Below, piece after piece: positions 1-6,126 of a DNA stretch of 6,674 nucleotides. Location of the stretch: NCBI GenBank assembly GCA_003551945.1, contig PUNZ01000235.1:1-6674 (forward strand), read 5' to 3'. This DNA comes from Halovenus sp. (GTDB lineage Archaea; Halobacteriota; Halobacteria; Halobacteriales; Haloarculaceae). The translations under genes and the position numbers were made by a program. The notes beneath the pieces were generated by a model that was given only the letters and a program-made list of their open reading frames with translations, was not told where the DNA came from and made no database searches. The first letter of the stretch is position 1. Each line of letters starts with the position of its first letter.

Positions 1-1
1 G

Positions 2-793
2 GCATCACTCACCTACATCGACCGGGGGACGATTCGTGCCGATATGAACTTCATGCTGCAGAGTCAAACGGTTGCATCTGCAGTGGACCCGAACCCGGAT
101 GCACAGATTGGCGAAGGCCCAGTGTATAACGTTGTTATCGACCATCCCGAGGCCACAATTCTCTGGGACAGTGGCTCACACCCTGATGCCGGAAACGGGT
201 ATTGGCCAGCCGAACTGTACGCCGCATTTGAACACGCTGATGCGGCCGACCGGGACCTCGAAACTGCTCTCGGTGAGGAAGGATATGCTATCGAAGATAT
301 CGATGCGGTCGTACAGACCCATCTCCATCTGGACCATGCCGGCGGTCTTCGTCATTTCGACGGGACGGATGTCCCAATCTATGTCCATGAGGAAGAGTTG
401 AAATTCGCCTACTACAGCGCCAACACCGAGTTTGGGTCAAGCGCCTACGTCCTGGATGATTTCGACCACGACCTCAACTGGCAGTTACTTTACCGGAGCA
501 AGGAGACACATTTCGAAGATATCGAGTTCTTACACCTCCCCGGCCATACACCGGGCCTTGTTGGAATGATGGTCCATCTTGACGAGGCTGGTACCGTCAT
601 TTTCACCGGTGATGAAGCGTATGTCGAGGAAAACTACGTCGGTGAACACCCGATGGGCGGGGAGTTGCTCTGGAGCAAACGAGACTGGTTTGACAGTCTC
701 CAGTGGGTTAAAGATCTTGAGCGGCGTTACGATGCGACGGTCATTTGCGGCCACGACCCGAGACATGCCGAGCAGTTTCGTTCGGGGTTGTGA
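2..793 (+). CDS. MBL-fold hydrolase, N-acyl-homoserine-lactonase family (5' end missing)
   Basis: This is a metallo-beta-lactamase-fold hydrolase of the AHL-lactonase-like group, whose characterised members open the lactone ring of acyl-homoserine lactones. The frame is open from position 2, and the 14 residues before the ATG at 44 (including TYIDRGTIRADMNFM) read like the usual N-terminus of this family. The gene therefore starts left of the window and the ATG at 44 is internal. Numbered from that ATG, the metal ligands are H93, H95, D97 and H98 (THLHLDHAGG), H168 (PGHTPG), D190 (FTGDEAY) and H237 (CGHDPR), so both zinc sites look complete. No signal peptide is visible in the part present. 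It ends 39 bases from the convergent RNA ligase; a short T-run at 822-825 might help end transcription. The real substrate in archaea is unknown; it could be a different lactone or ester. The fold is sure, lactonase activity is inferred. Confidence 0.9.
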   Translation, partial: ASLTYIDRGTIRADMNFMLQSQTVASAVDPNPDAQIGEGPVYNVVIDHPEATILWDSGSHPDAGNGYWPAELYAAFEHADAADRDLETALGEEGYAIEDIDAVVQTHLHLDHAGGLRHFDGTDVPIYVHEEELKFAYYSANTEFGSSAYVLDDFDHDLNWQLLYRSKETHFEDIEFLHLPGHTPGLVGMMVHLDEAGTVIFTGDEAYVEENYVGEHPMGGELLWSKRDWFDSLQWVKDLERRYDATVICGHDPRHAEQFRSGL

Positions 794-832
794 TACCGGG
801 CAATGGAATCTGTGATAGGCGTTTTCTAGCCC

Positions 833-1966
833 CTACTGGTCGATGAGTCCACCAGCTAGATAATGTTCAATTTTGTCCTGACTTGAGCGCGCGACCTTGC
901 AAAACGTAACGACGCGGTCTCCGTCGTCATAATAATCCTCGCGGATGTCGAGTTGAAGCCCCTGCGAGAGAAACTGCGTGATGAGCGACTCGATTGCGGT
1001 TGGGTCCCCACGGATTGTGTGTTCGTCGCCAATCCGTTCGCCGGCGTCCACCGTCTCAACCGCCTCGATTGCAGGGAGAAGGATTGCCTCGCCGAGCGCC
1101 TGTGCACGCTCGCGGCGCTCCGTCTCCGATTCGCCGCGTTCCGCTGCCTGAAAAGCTTCTCTGATGAGGCGTGAAAAGAGAAACTCTCGGCCGTAATCAA
1201 ACGGCTGTGAGAAGGCGTGTGCTAGGTCAGCCTGATGAGTCGCAGCGGTGGTGTATTTCAGCTGTGTCTCGCCGTCGGCTGATTTCAGCATAACCCCTTC
1301 CCGTTCGCGTTCGTTGAGGTCGTCAATGAGTGTCGCCACCCGCTCTGGAGCCTCAGCAGGGTCGACAGTCCCAAATCGCGGGACTTCGGGAAGGTCGTAT
1401 TCGGCACACCGTTCGTAGCGGGTTTCGGGGGAAAGCGGCGTTCCGGTACCATTCTTTCGAAGGTCAAACACTCGAATCCCAACGTCGTCTACGTCCTCGT
1501 ATTCATGTGGCGTGTAGGGGTTGTTCATGCCGATGAGTTCGCCACAGATAGTGAGCTCCGGAAACTCGGCGAGGAACTCCTCAAATGGGTCGGTTCGGAC
1601 AAGATGGGTCGTAAATGGACAGATGTAGCCGCTCCGGGTAAACGCAAAGAGGTCGCCGTCTGCACGGGCGATGCGGACGTTATATCCGTTGAGTTTCTCC
1701 TCGATGTAGATTGGTCCCGAAAAGACACCACTGATGCCGGGGTCAAGGACGAGGGTGCGAGGGATGCTTGGAAAGCCGGGGACAACTGTCTCGCCGACGA
1801 TAGCCACTCCGCGGTCGATGCCGTGGCGAGCATCAGGGAAATGGAAATACTCGCGGCCGCGAAAGGTCCGCCGCTGGAATGTCTCCGCAATCGTCTCGTG
1901 GTCAGCCTCGGAACCGAGCACCGCACCGAGGTCCCCATCGAATTGTGCGGCAAGATTGTGGCTCAT
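833..1966 (-). CDS. ATP-dependent RNA ligase, Rnl3 (Pab1020/MthRnl) family
   Basis: The protein joins RNA 5'-phosphate and 3'-OH ends through an enzyme-adenylate intermediate; thermophile relatives seal and circularise RNA. With the start at 1966 it is 377 residues, close to the roughly 380 of the Methanothermobacter enzyme as I recall it. Motif I is K91-L-N-G (IEEKLNGYN), with K91 the predicted adenylated lysine. R111 (TRSGY) follows, motif III holds E143 (CGELIGMNNPY), motif IV is EGVMLK at 223-228, and motif V contains K237 (QLKYTT). Residues from about 245 to the end match the helical dimerisation and C-terminal part of the family rather than a DNA-ligase OB domain. The frame extends to an ATG at 2020, but that adds 18 residues (WLRPTSLD) unlike the rest. 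The ATG at 1966 lies about 29 bases from an AT-rich box, fitting a leaderless message. The divergent neighbour is the family's usual partner protein. Confidence 0.93.
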   Translation of the reverse strand: MSHNLAAQFDGDLGAVLGSEADHETIAETFQRRTFRGREYFHFPDARHGIDRGVAIVGETVVPGFPSIPRTLVLDPGISGVFSGPIYIEEKLNGYNVRIARADGDLFAFTRSGYICPFTTHLVRTDPFEEFLAEFPELTICGELIGMNNPYTPHEYEDVDDVGIRVFDLRKNGTGTPLSPETRYERCAEYDLPEVPRFGTVDPAEAPERVATLIDDLNEREREGVMLKSADGETQLKYTTAATHQADLAHAFSQPFDYGREFLFSRLIREAFQAAERGESETERRERAQALGEAILLPAIEAVETVDAGERIGDEHTIRGDPTAIESLITQFLSQGLQLDIREDYYDDGDRVVTFCKVARSSQDKIEHYLAGGLIDQ

Positions 1967-1990
1967 ATCCAGAGATGTTGGGCGCAGCCA

Positions 1991-2000
1991 GCAAAAATAT
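1991..2000 (-). promoter_or_regulatory. TATA-like element for the RNA ligase gene
   Basis: Read on the minus strand this is ATATTTTTGC, centred about 29 bases before the ATG at 1966. That spacing would start transcription at or very near the start codon. It lies inside the 18-residue extension that would exist if the ATG at 2020 were used, so it also argues for the shorter protein. Confidence 0.55.
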
Positions 2001-2032
2001 GCAGTCTCATTCCACTGCACCGAACTGTCCCC

Positions 2033-2045
2033 CTATCTCTTTACT
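2033..2045 (+). promoter_or_regulatory. TATA-like element for the RNA ligase partner gene
   Basis: The stretch CTATCTCTTTACT is centred about 29 bases before the ATG at 2068. It is a weak match to an archaeal TATA box, but position and context fit. It is about 40 bases from the ligase promoter on the other strand, so a regulator bound between them could affect both genes. Confidence 0.45.
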
Positions 2046-2067
2046 CCGGGCCATCCAAGTGCCACGT

Positions 2068-2757
2068 ATGGAGGGGTCAGCGCTCAAACAGCGGTTCGTA
2101 CTCGATACGTCGCTGTTTATCACCGAGAAGATACGCGAAGATGATGAGGATGTCGAGGCGGCAGCAATTGCCCTGCTCGATGATATTGCCGAAGCGCGGC
2201 TTGAGTTCGGAATTTCGTGTTATATGCCGCCGTCTATCGAGCGAGAACTGATTACAATGCTCGAGGCGCGGGAAGTCTCTGACGAAGTCTACAAGAAATT
2301 GAACACGTGGGTTATCACCAAAAGCCCGGCACACTACGAGGTGATGATTCCGGCGGGGATGGTCTATGAGTTCATCGACGAGATGTCAGAGCGCGTCAAT
2401 CGTGGCTTGCGGGTCTCGGAGAAAGCAGTGAGAAAAGCCGAAAAGCAGCGAGAAAATGAGGAGCCAGAGGAACAGCCAGATGATTACCTCTCTGCGGTCG
2501 ACCGGGTTATTTCTGACCTTCGCGACGAGTACCGCAATGCCCTGCGACAGGGCGTCCTCGATTCACGGGAGGACTTCGACCTGCTGATTCTTGCGCGTGA
2601 ACTTGATGCAGGAGTGGTGACAGAAGACCGCGGGATTATCAAATGGGCCGAGGATTTCGGCCTCCGATATCTCGAAGGGCGTGATTTCCCACCCTTGCTC
2701 CGTGAGTATCTGGCTGTCAGCCATGGACGGTATCCAGACCATAGCCCGGGTGAGTGA
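2068..2757 (+). CDS. RNA ligase partner protein, PIN-domain putative nuclease
   Basis: This 229-residue protein belongs to the PIN-domain family known as RNA ligase partner protein (COG1458-like), found in archaea and a few bacteria beside Rnl3 genes. PIN domains are usually metal-dependent ribonucleases. The expected acidic residues are visible: D13 (FVLDTSLFI), E58 or E60 (PPSIERELI), D169 or D171 (REDFDLLILARE) and D187 (VVTEDRGIIKWAE). Between the two halves, residues about 105-160 form a very charged, probably helical insertion (around RVNRGLRVSEKAVRKAEK), typical of the family as I remember it. The frame is open further upstream, but that part overlaps the ligase antisense and has no family resemblance. 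The ATG at 2068 starts just before the PIN strand and sits at leaderless distance from a TATA-like box. Cutting or trimming RNA that the ligase then joins is a reasonable inference; I know of no defined substrate. Confidence 0.92.
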   Translation: MEGSALKQRFVLDTSLFITEKIREDDEDVEAAAIALLDDIAEARLEFGISCYMPPSIERELITMLEAREVSDEVYKKLNTWVITKSPAHYEVMIPAGMVYEFIDEMSERVNRGLRVSEKAVRKAEKQRENEEPEEQPDDYLSAVDRVISDLRDEYRNALRQGVLDSREDFDLLILARELDAGVVTEDRGIIKWAEDFGLRYLEGRDFPPLLREYLAVSHGRYPDHSPGE

Positions 2758-2805
2758 GATGAAGTGATGAACCACAAGAGGTGCTTCGAGACTGGCCCGC
2801 AACGC

Positions 2806-2813
2806 CTTTTCAT
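2806..2813 (+). promoter_or_regulatory. TATA-like element for the zinc ribbon gene
   Basis: CTTTTCAT is centred about 26 bases before the ATG at 2835, as expected for a leaderless start. It lies in the 77-base gap after the partner gene, so the zinc ribbon gene probably has its own promoter rather than depending on read-through. Confidence 0.45.
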
Positions 2814-2834
2814 CTGCACGTATTTGTTTCAGAT

Positions 2835-3467
2835 ATGAGCGAATTCGACCCCGAAAAAGAGCGCGAGCGACTGCGCGAGCAGTACGAACGCGACAAGAAA
2901 AAACGGGAGGCGTCGGAGAAAATGAGCGAGCTACTGCTCCAGGGTGCAACGATGACCAACGCCCACTGTAGCGACTGCAACAACCCAATTTTTCGCTACG
3001 ATGGACAGGAGTTCTGTGCAAACTGTGAAAAAGCAGTGAGCCGCGAGCAAGCAGGCGAAGGGGGAAGCGCAGTCGAAGTAACTAAACCGGATGACAACGC
3101 TCGGGTTGTCTTCGGGAGCGGGGGCGAAGCAGCCGGTGAGAGCGCGGGTCAAAGAGAGGAATCAGCAGATACGCAAAGAGAAGAACCACCGAACCTCCCA
3201 CAAGAAGCCACAGAGTCATCGATAGAGCTACCGCAGGAGAATCGGCCACAACCCCACCAGGGAGCGCCGCCACAGCGACGGCCAGAACAGCAGCACTCCC
3301 CGGCAGATGCTGGCGATGCAGACCTCGCAACGGCTCGTGATGCACTTGTGCGTGCGCTCGTCCGGTATAGCAACGAAGCGGCTGCTGCCGATGACCCACG
3401 TCGTGCCAAAGAGCATCTCGAAGCCGCACACGAAGCCGCGGAGACGCTCTCAGTACTTGATAACTAA
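2835..3467 (+). CDS. Sjogren/scleroderma autoantigen 1-type zinc ribbon protein
   Basis: The 210-residue protein matches the archaeal members of the SSSCA1 (UPF0148) family, which have a short zinc ribbon and no settled function. Residues 1-30 are a highly charged helix (FDPEKERERLREQYERDKKK). The hallmark segment MSELLLQGATMTNAHC follows, then a zinc site of C45 and C48 (CSDC) with C61 and C64 (CANC). Residues about 70-165 are low in hydrophobics and rich in Glu, Gln, Pro, Ser and Gly, so probably disordered. Residues about 165-210 look like a pair of Ala/Glu-rich helices. The frame also allows an ATG at 2781, but the extra 18 residues (WPATPFHLHVFV) are out of character and the ATG at 2835 has the promoter spacing. 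It follows the PIN gene by 77 bases on the same strand; a functional link is possible but not shown. Confidence 0.87.
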   Translation: MSEFDPEKERERLREQYERDKKKREASEKMSELLLQGATMTNAHCSDCNNPIFRYDGQEFCANCEKAVSREQAGEGGSAVEVTKPDDNARVVFGSGGEAAGESAGQREESADTQREEPPNLPQEATESSIELPQENRPQPHQGAPPQRRPEQQHSPADAGDADLATARDALVRALVRYSNEAAAADDPRRAKEHLEAAHEAAETLSVLDN

Positions 3468-3493
3468 TTCGTTTTATTGCCCTTGAGGGAATA

Positions 3494-5122
3494 TTACTTC
3501 TTTCTCACAAAGGTAATTGAGAGGTTGCGAGCGGTTTTTTTGACCTTACGAAGAAGTTGCGTCGAGCGCATCATCCCACGGGCAAAAACTGAGTCAGGAA
3601 CAGCAGGTGGTGCATTCATCGGTCCAAGTGTCGAACTCGCAATCGTTTTCGGCTCCACATAGCGTTTCAATCCTTCAGGTCCGTGCCGACGGCCAATACC
3701 GGAGTCTCCGACGCCACCCATCGGCGCGTCAAGCGAAGCCCAGCCAGTTGCGTAGGCATCGTTGACACAGACCGTTCCCGAAGTAACCTGGCGTGCAACC
3801 TCGTGTCCACGGCGACGGTCCGCAGTCCAAACGCTTGCGTTTAGCCCATAGTTGGTGTCATTTGCGGCGTCGATGGCGGCCTCGGTAGAGGAAACGGGTT
3901 CGACACGAACGACCGGGCCGAACGTCTCCTCACAGGCAGGAAGCGATTCGGCAGGAACGTCGGTCAAAATCGTCGGTTCGTAAAAGAGTGGGCCGATATC
4001 CGGTCGGTTCGTGCCACCAGTGTGGACTGTTGCCCCTCGCTCGCGGGCATCTTCAACGTGATTTGCGACGCGTTCAAGCTGCGGTTCGTCGATGAGCGAG
4101 CCGACATCCGCGGTATAATCGAAATTACCACCAAGCGTCAGTTTTTCTGTCTCAGGGATAAACGCCTCCAGAAACTCCTCAAAGACACGCTCATCGACAT
4201 AGATTCGCTCCATGGACAAGCAAAGCTGGCCAGCATTGGTGAAACAGCCCTGGACAGCGCCGCGAGCGGCCATGTCAATGTCTGCATCCCCCAGAACGAG
4301 CATCGGGTTCTTTCCGCCGAGTTCCATCGAACAGTCGATGAGGTTCCGCCCAGCCTGTTCTGCGACGAGACGGCCCGTCTCCGAACTCCCAGTGAAGGTG
4401 ATATACTCAACCAAATCAACGAGCGCGCTGCCGACGACCGGCCCTTCACCCGTAACGACGAGACACACATCTTCGGGCACCCCTGCCTGGATGAGCAACT
4501 CGACGAGTCGGAGCGCAACAAAGGGCGTTTTTTCATCTGGCTTGAGGACGACGCTATTGCCCGCCATCAGGGCAGGCAGGAGGTCAGTCATGGCGAGGTT
4601 AAATGGATAATTCCACGGCGAGATGACACCAACAACACCGACTGGGTCGGAAACCACCTCAGTGCGCGTGATAACTGGGACTGCACCTTCTCGTCGTTCA
4701 TCAGCGAGCAGCGCTGGCCCCTTCTCGGCATAATAATTTGCCGTCATCGGAACATCGATAAACTCCTCAACTGCGTGCTGTCTGGCTTTGCCAGTCTCTA
4801 ACTGTATCAAATCCAGGAGCTCCTGACGGTGATTCTCAACGAGTGCAGCAAACCGGTCGAAAATTTCGGCTCGTTCGTCTGGGGAGAGTTCTTGCCACTC
4901 CGAAGCAGCTGCTTTGCTTCGCTCAACCGCCCGTTGAATATCGTCGGCTGTCAGCAGCGGAATGTCACCAATCTCGGCGCCAGTGACTGGATACGTGACA
5001 GCAAGTTTGTCGCGGTCGGTGGCTACATCTTCTGTCCCCCCAACCAGCCCAGCGAGCCGGTTCAGTTCTTGTCGTGTCCACTCCGTTCCAAAAAGCGCCC
5101 CCTGTGTACGCGAGACTGCCAT
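3494..5122 (-). CDS. gabD: Aldehyde dehydrogenase, probable succinate-semialdehyde dehydrogenase
   Basis: This 542-residue cytosolic enzyme of the ALDH superfamily would oxidise an aldehyde to the acid, most likely succinate semialdehyde to succinate. The order of motifs is normal: SPWNYP with N171, cofactor lysine K194 (VVLKPDEKTP), the FTGSSETG loop at 243-250, general base E267 (SMELGGKNP), nucleophile C301 (NAGQLCLS) and EETFGP at 398-403. E197, three after K194, sits where an acidic residue usually favours NAD+ over NADP+. Residues from about 495 form an extension past the usual ALDH end, finishing in a basic tail (RKVKKTARNLS), as also seen in GabD2-like enzymes. It is convergent with the zinc ribbon gene (26-base gap), and its start is divergent from a membrane protein gene. 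No GABA transaminase is nearby, so the substrate rests on overall resemblance; another semialdehyde or aliphatic aldehyde is possible. Confidence 0.88.
   Translation of the reverse strand: MAVSRTQGALFGTEWTRQELNRLAGLVGGTEDVATDRDKLAVTYPVTGAEIGDIPLLTADDIQRAVERSKAAASEWQELSPDERAEIFDRFAALVENHRQELLDLIQLETGKARQHAVEEFIDVPMTANYYAEKGPALLADERREGAVPVITRTEVVSDPVGVVGVISPWNYPFNLAMTDLLPALMAGNSVVLKPDEKTPFVALRLVELLIQAGVPEDVCLVVTGEGPVVGSALVDLVEYITFTGSSETGRLVAEQAGRNLIDCSMELGGKNPMLVLGDADIDMAARGAVQGCFTNAGQLCLSMERIYVDERVFEEFLEAFIPETEKLTLGGNFDYTADVGSLIDEPQLERVANHVEDARERGATVHTGGTNRPDIGPLFYEPTILTDVPAESLPACEETFGPVVRVEPVSSTEAAIDAANDTNYGLNASVWTADRRRGHEVARQVTSGTVCVNDAYATGWASLDAPMGGVGDSGIGRRHGPEGLKRYVEPKTIASSTLGPMNAPPAVPDSVFARGMMRSTQLLRKVKKTARNLSITFVRKK
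3535..3541 (+). terminator. Possible T-tract terminator for the zinc ribbon gene
   Basis: A run of seven T on the plus strand lies 68 bases after the zinc ribbon stop codon, inside the 3' end of the convergent dehydrogenase, where it encodes Lys-Lys on the other strand. Archaeal RNA polymerase often terminates at T-runs. A shorter T-rich stretch (CGTTTTATT, 3470-3478) just after the stop could serve instead. Confidence 0.3.
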
Positions 5123-5144
5123 ATCATCGGTTGGGTCTCAATCA

Positions 5145-5154
5145 CCCTATACGG
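5145..5154 (-). promoter_or_regulatory. TATA box for the aldehyde dehydrogenase gene
   Basis: On the minus strand this reads CGTATAGGG, centred about 28 bases before the ATG at 5122. The spacing predicts a leaderless message and supports that start. It lies in the 131-base region shared with the divergent membrane protein gene. Confidence 0.55.
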
Positions 5155-5220
5155 TCTGGTTCCTGAGAATGTCTCCGAGACCACAACACAGGCAGGTTGA
5201 ATGTACGCGACAATGAGGAG

Positions 5221-5226
5221 CTATTT
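5221..5226 (+). promoter_or_regulatory. TATA-like element for the first membrane protein gene
   Basis: CTATTT is centred about 30 bases before the ATG at 5254. An AGGAG at 5245-5249 also precedes this ATG by four bases, so the start has either leaderless or weak Shine-Dalgarno support. A TTG at 5197 in the same frame has no comparable signal. Confidence 0.4.
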
Positions 5227-5253
5227 GGCGTTGGAAAGAGAATCAGGAGCAAA

Positions 5254-5589
5254 ATGATTCTGGGGACAGCAGCACTATTGGGGCTACTCTTTGTTGGTGG
5301 AGCACTCGTTGCGTGGACAGTATTTCGAGTTACCCGCCACGAACACGAATCAAAAGAGTACGCATGGACCTGGGCAATCGGTATCGGCATCTTGTTCTTG
5401 ATGGGTGTTGGGCCCGCTCTCGTCGGGATAGGGTTGTATTTAGCAATTGAGCGGGGCTATCCACTCTATTGGTTACTGGCGTTCGCTGCGGTCGGATTCA
5501 TTGTTGCAGGAGTCCTAGCAATTATGGGGTTCGCAACATATGCAGGGACATCCACAGAGATTACGTCGACTGGTTCAAGCCTATTCTAA
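5254..5589 (+). CDS. Small multi-pass membrane protein, function unknown
   Basis: I do not recognise this 111-residue protein. It is almost entirely hydrophobic: one helix at about residues 2-24 (TAALLGLLFVGGALVAW), a charged connector (RVTRHEHESKEY, 25-36), a long glycine-rich hydrophobic stretch at about 37-65 that is one long or two short passes, and another helix at about 69-95. A short Ser/Thr-rich tail (TSTEITSTGSS) follows. The start is uncertain. The ATG at 5254 has a TATA-like box and an AGGAG, while a TTG at 5197 would add 19 residues including a basic patch (KRIRSK) that could sit on the cytoplasmic side of the first helix. There are no metal-binding or catalytic motifs. It may be an orphan haloarchaeal membrane protein. 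Confidence 0.75.
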   Translation: MILGTAALLGLLFVGGALVAWTVFRVTRHEHESKEYAWTWAIGIGILFLMGVGPALVGIGLYLAIERGYPLYWLLAFAAVGFIVAGVLAIMGFATYAGTSTEITSTGSSLF

Positions 5590-5611
5590 TGAATCCCACA
5601 GCCCTGGCCTG

Positions 5612-5621
5612 AAATATATAT
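5612..5621 (+). promoter_or_regulatory. Strong TATA box for the second membrane protein gene
   Basis: AAATATATAT is the most AT-rich short stretch I noticed in the window, centred about 32 bases before the ATG at 5649. It implies a transcript with a leader of only a few bases. It separates this gene from the membrane protein gene upstream, whose stop codon is about 25 bases earlier. Confidence 0.65.
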
Positions 5622-5648
5622 GCCGAGGCGGAGAACCTGGACAGAATC

Positions 5649-6086
5649 ATGAGTAACGCTCCGTCAAACTGGGCAACGGACTCACCGTTGGTCGTCAAAA
5701 ACAAACTCAGCGTCATTTGTATACTGTTCACTGGCGTAACGCTTGCTGCGACAGCGCTTGGGTTGCTCACCGATGGGCTTGGCTCGACATCGGATGACCT
5801 TCATATCTTGGCCCGGTTTACCATTGTCTTTATCGCCATCGGTTCGCTCTATGTTTTCGACTGGTTCCAGTCATGGCCGCTTCGAGTCGTCCACGCGATT
5901 CATTACGTTCTCACGATGGCCATTATTCTACTGGCAACCTGGGCACTGGGCTTTGTTATCGAGTTGCATCCGGACGCCCTCCGCGATATCTTCTTCAATT
6001 ATACAGGAGTCTATCTTATCCTCGTCGCTCTCGAGTATGGCTACTTTCGATGGCAAGGGAGAAAGCGCGCGCTTCGGACCAACTGA
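5649..6086 (+). CDS. Four-helix membrane protein, function unknown
   Basis: The 145-residue protein has four predicted membrane helices, at about residues 20-40 (LSVICILFTGVTLAATALG), 53-70 (ILARFTIVFIAIGSLYVF), 84-104 and 113-132, and a basic C-terminal tail (RWQGRKRALRTN) that suggests a cytoplasmic end. The first 19 residues are polar. Aromatic and charged residues cluster at the helix ends (DWFQSWPLR, FFNYTGVY, LEYGYFRW), which looks like a conserved small-membrane-protein family. I think of DUF6608-like proteins but cannot confirm it. No transporter, protease or redox motif is visible. It has its own strong TATA box, so co-transcription with the upstream membrane gene is not required. 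It is convergent with the Hef-type gene, 40 bases away. Confidence 0.82.
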   Translation: MSNAPSNWATDSPLVVKNKLSVICILFTGVTLAATALGLLTDGLGSTSDDLHILARFTIVFIAIGSLYVFDWFQSWPLRVVHAIHYVLTMAIILLATWALGFVIELHPDALRDIFFNYTGVYLILVALEYGYFRWQGRKRALRTN

Positions 6087-6126
6087 GTGTCGAGAGCCGC
6101 ACTCAACACACCCAAGCGAGCGATGG

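Noticed and set aside
794..832. A small RNA or regulatory element between the hydrolase and the ligase
   Set aside because: The 39-base convergent gap shows only a short T-run and no stem-loop or promoter that I can support.
1879..2067. A 63-residue N-terminal extension of the PIN partner protein
   Set aside because: It is antisense to the ligase start, is rich in Arg, Ser and Pro unlike haloarchaeal proteins, and lies upstream of the predicted promoter. The family begins near the ATG at 2068.
1505..2251. A 248-codon plus-strand open frame opposite the RNA ligase start and overlapping the PIN gene
   Set aside because: It overlaps two well-supported genes in other frames and its translation is a composition artefact with no recognisable domain.
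3481..3490. Near-palindrome CCTTGAGGGA as a terminator hairpin between the convergent genes
   Set aside because: The stem is only about four pairs with almost no loop, too weak to call.
3534..3542. A-run on the minus strand (A AAA AAA C) as a programmed frameshift site in the dehydrogenase
   Set aside because: It is only about 15 codons from the stop codon, encodes ordinary Lys-Lys, and I see no downstream pseudoknot or alternative product that would make a shift useful.
4022..4801. A 259-codon plus-strand open frame opposite the aldehyde dehydrogenase
   Set aside because: It lies wholly antisense to a gene with complete ALDH motifs. Its translation resembles no family I know, and long mirror frames are common opposite codon-biased genes.
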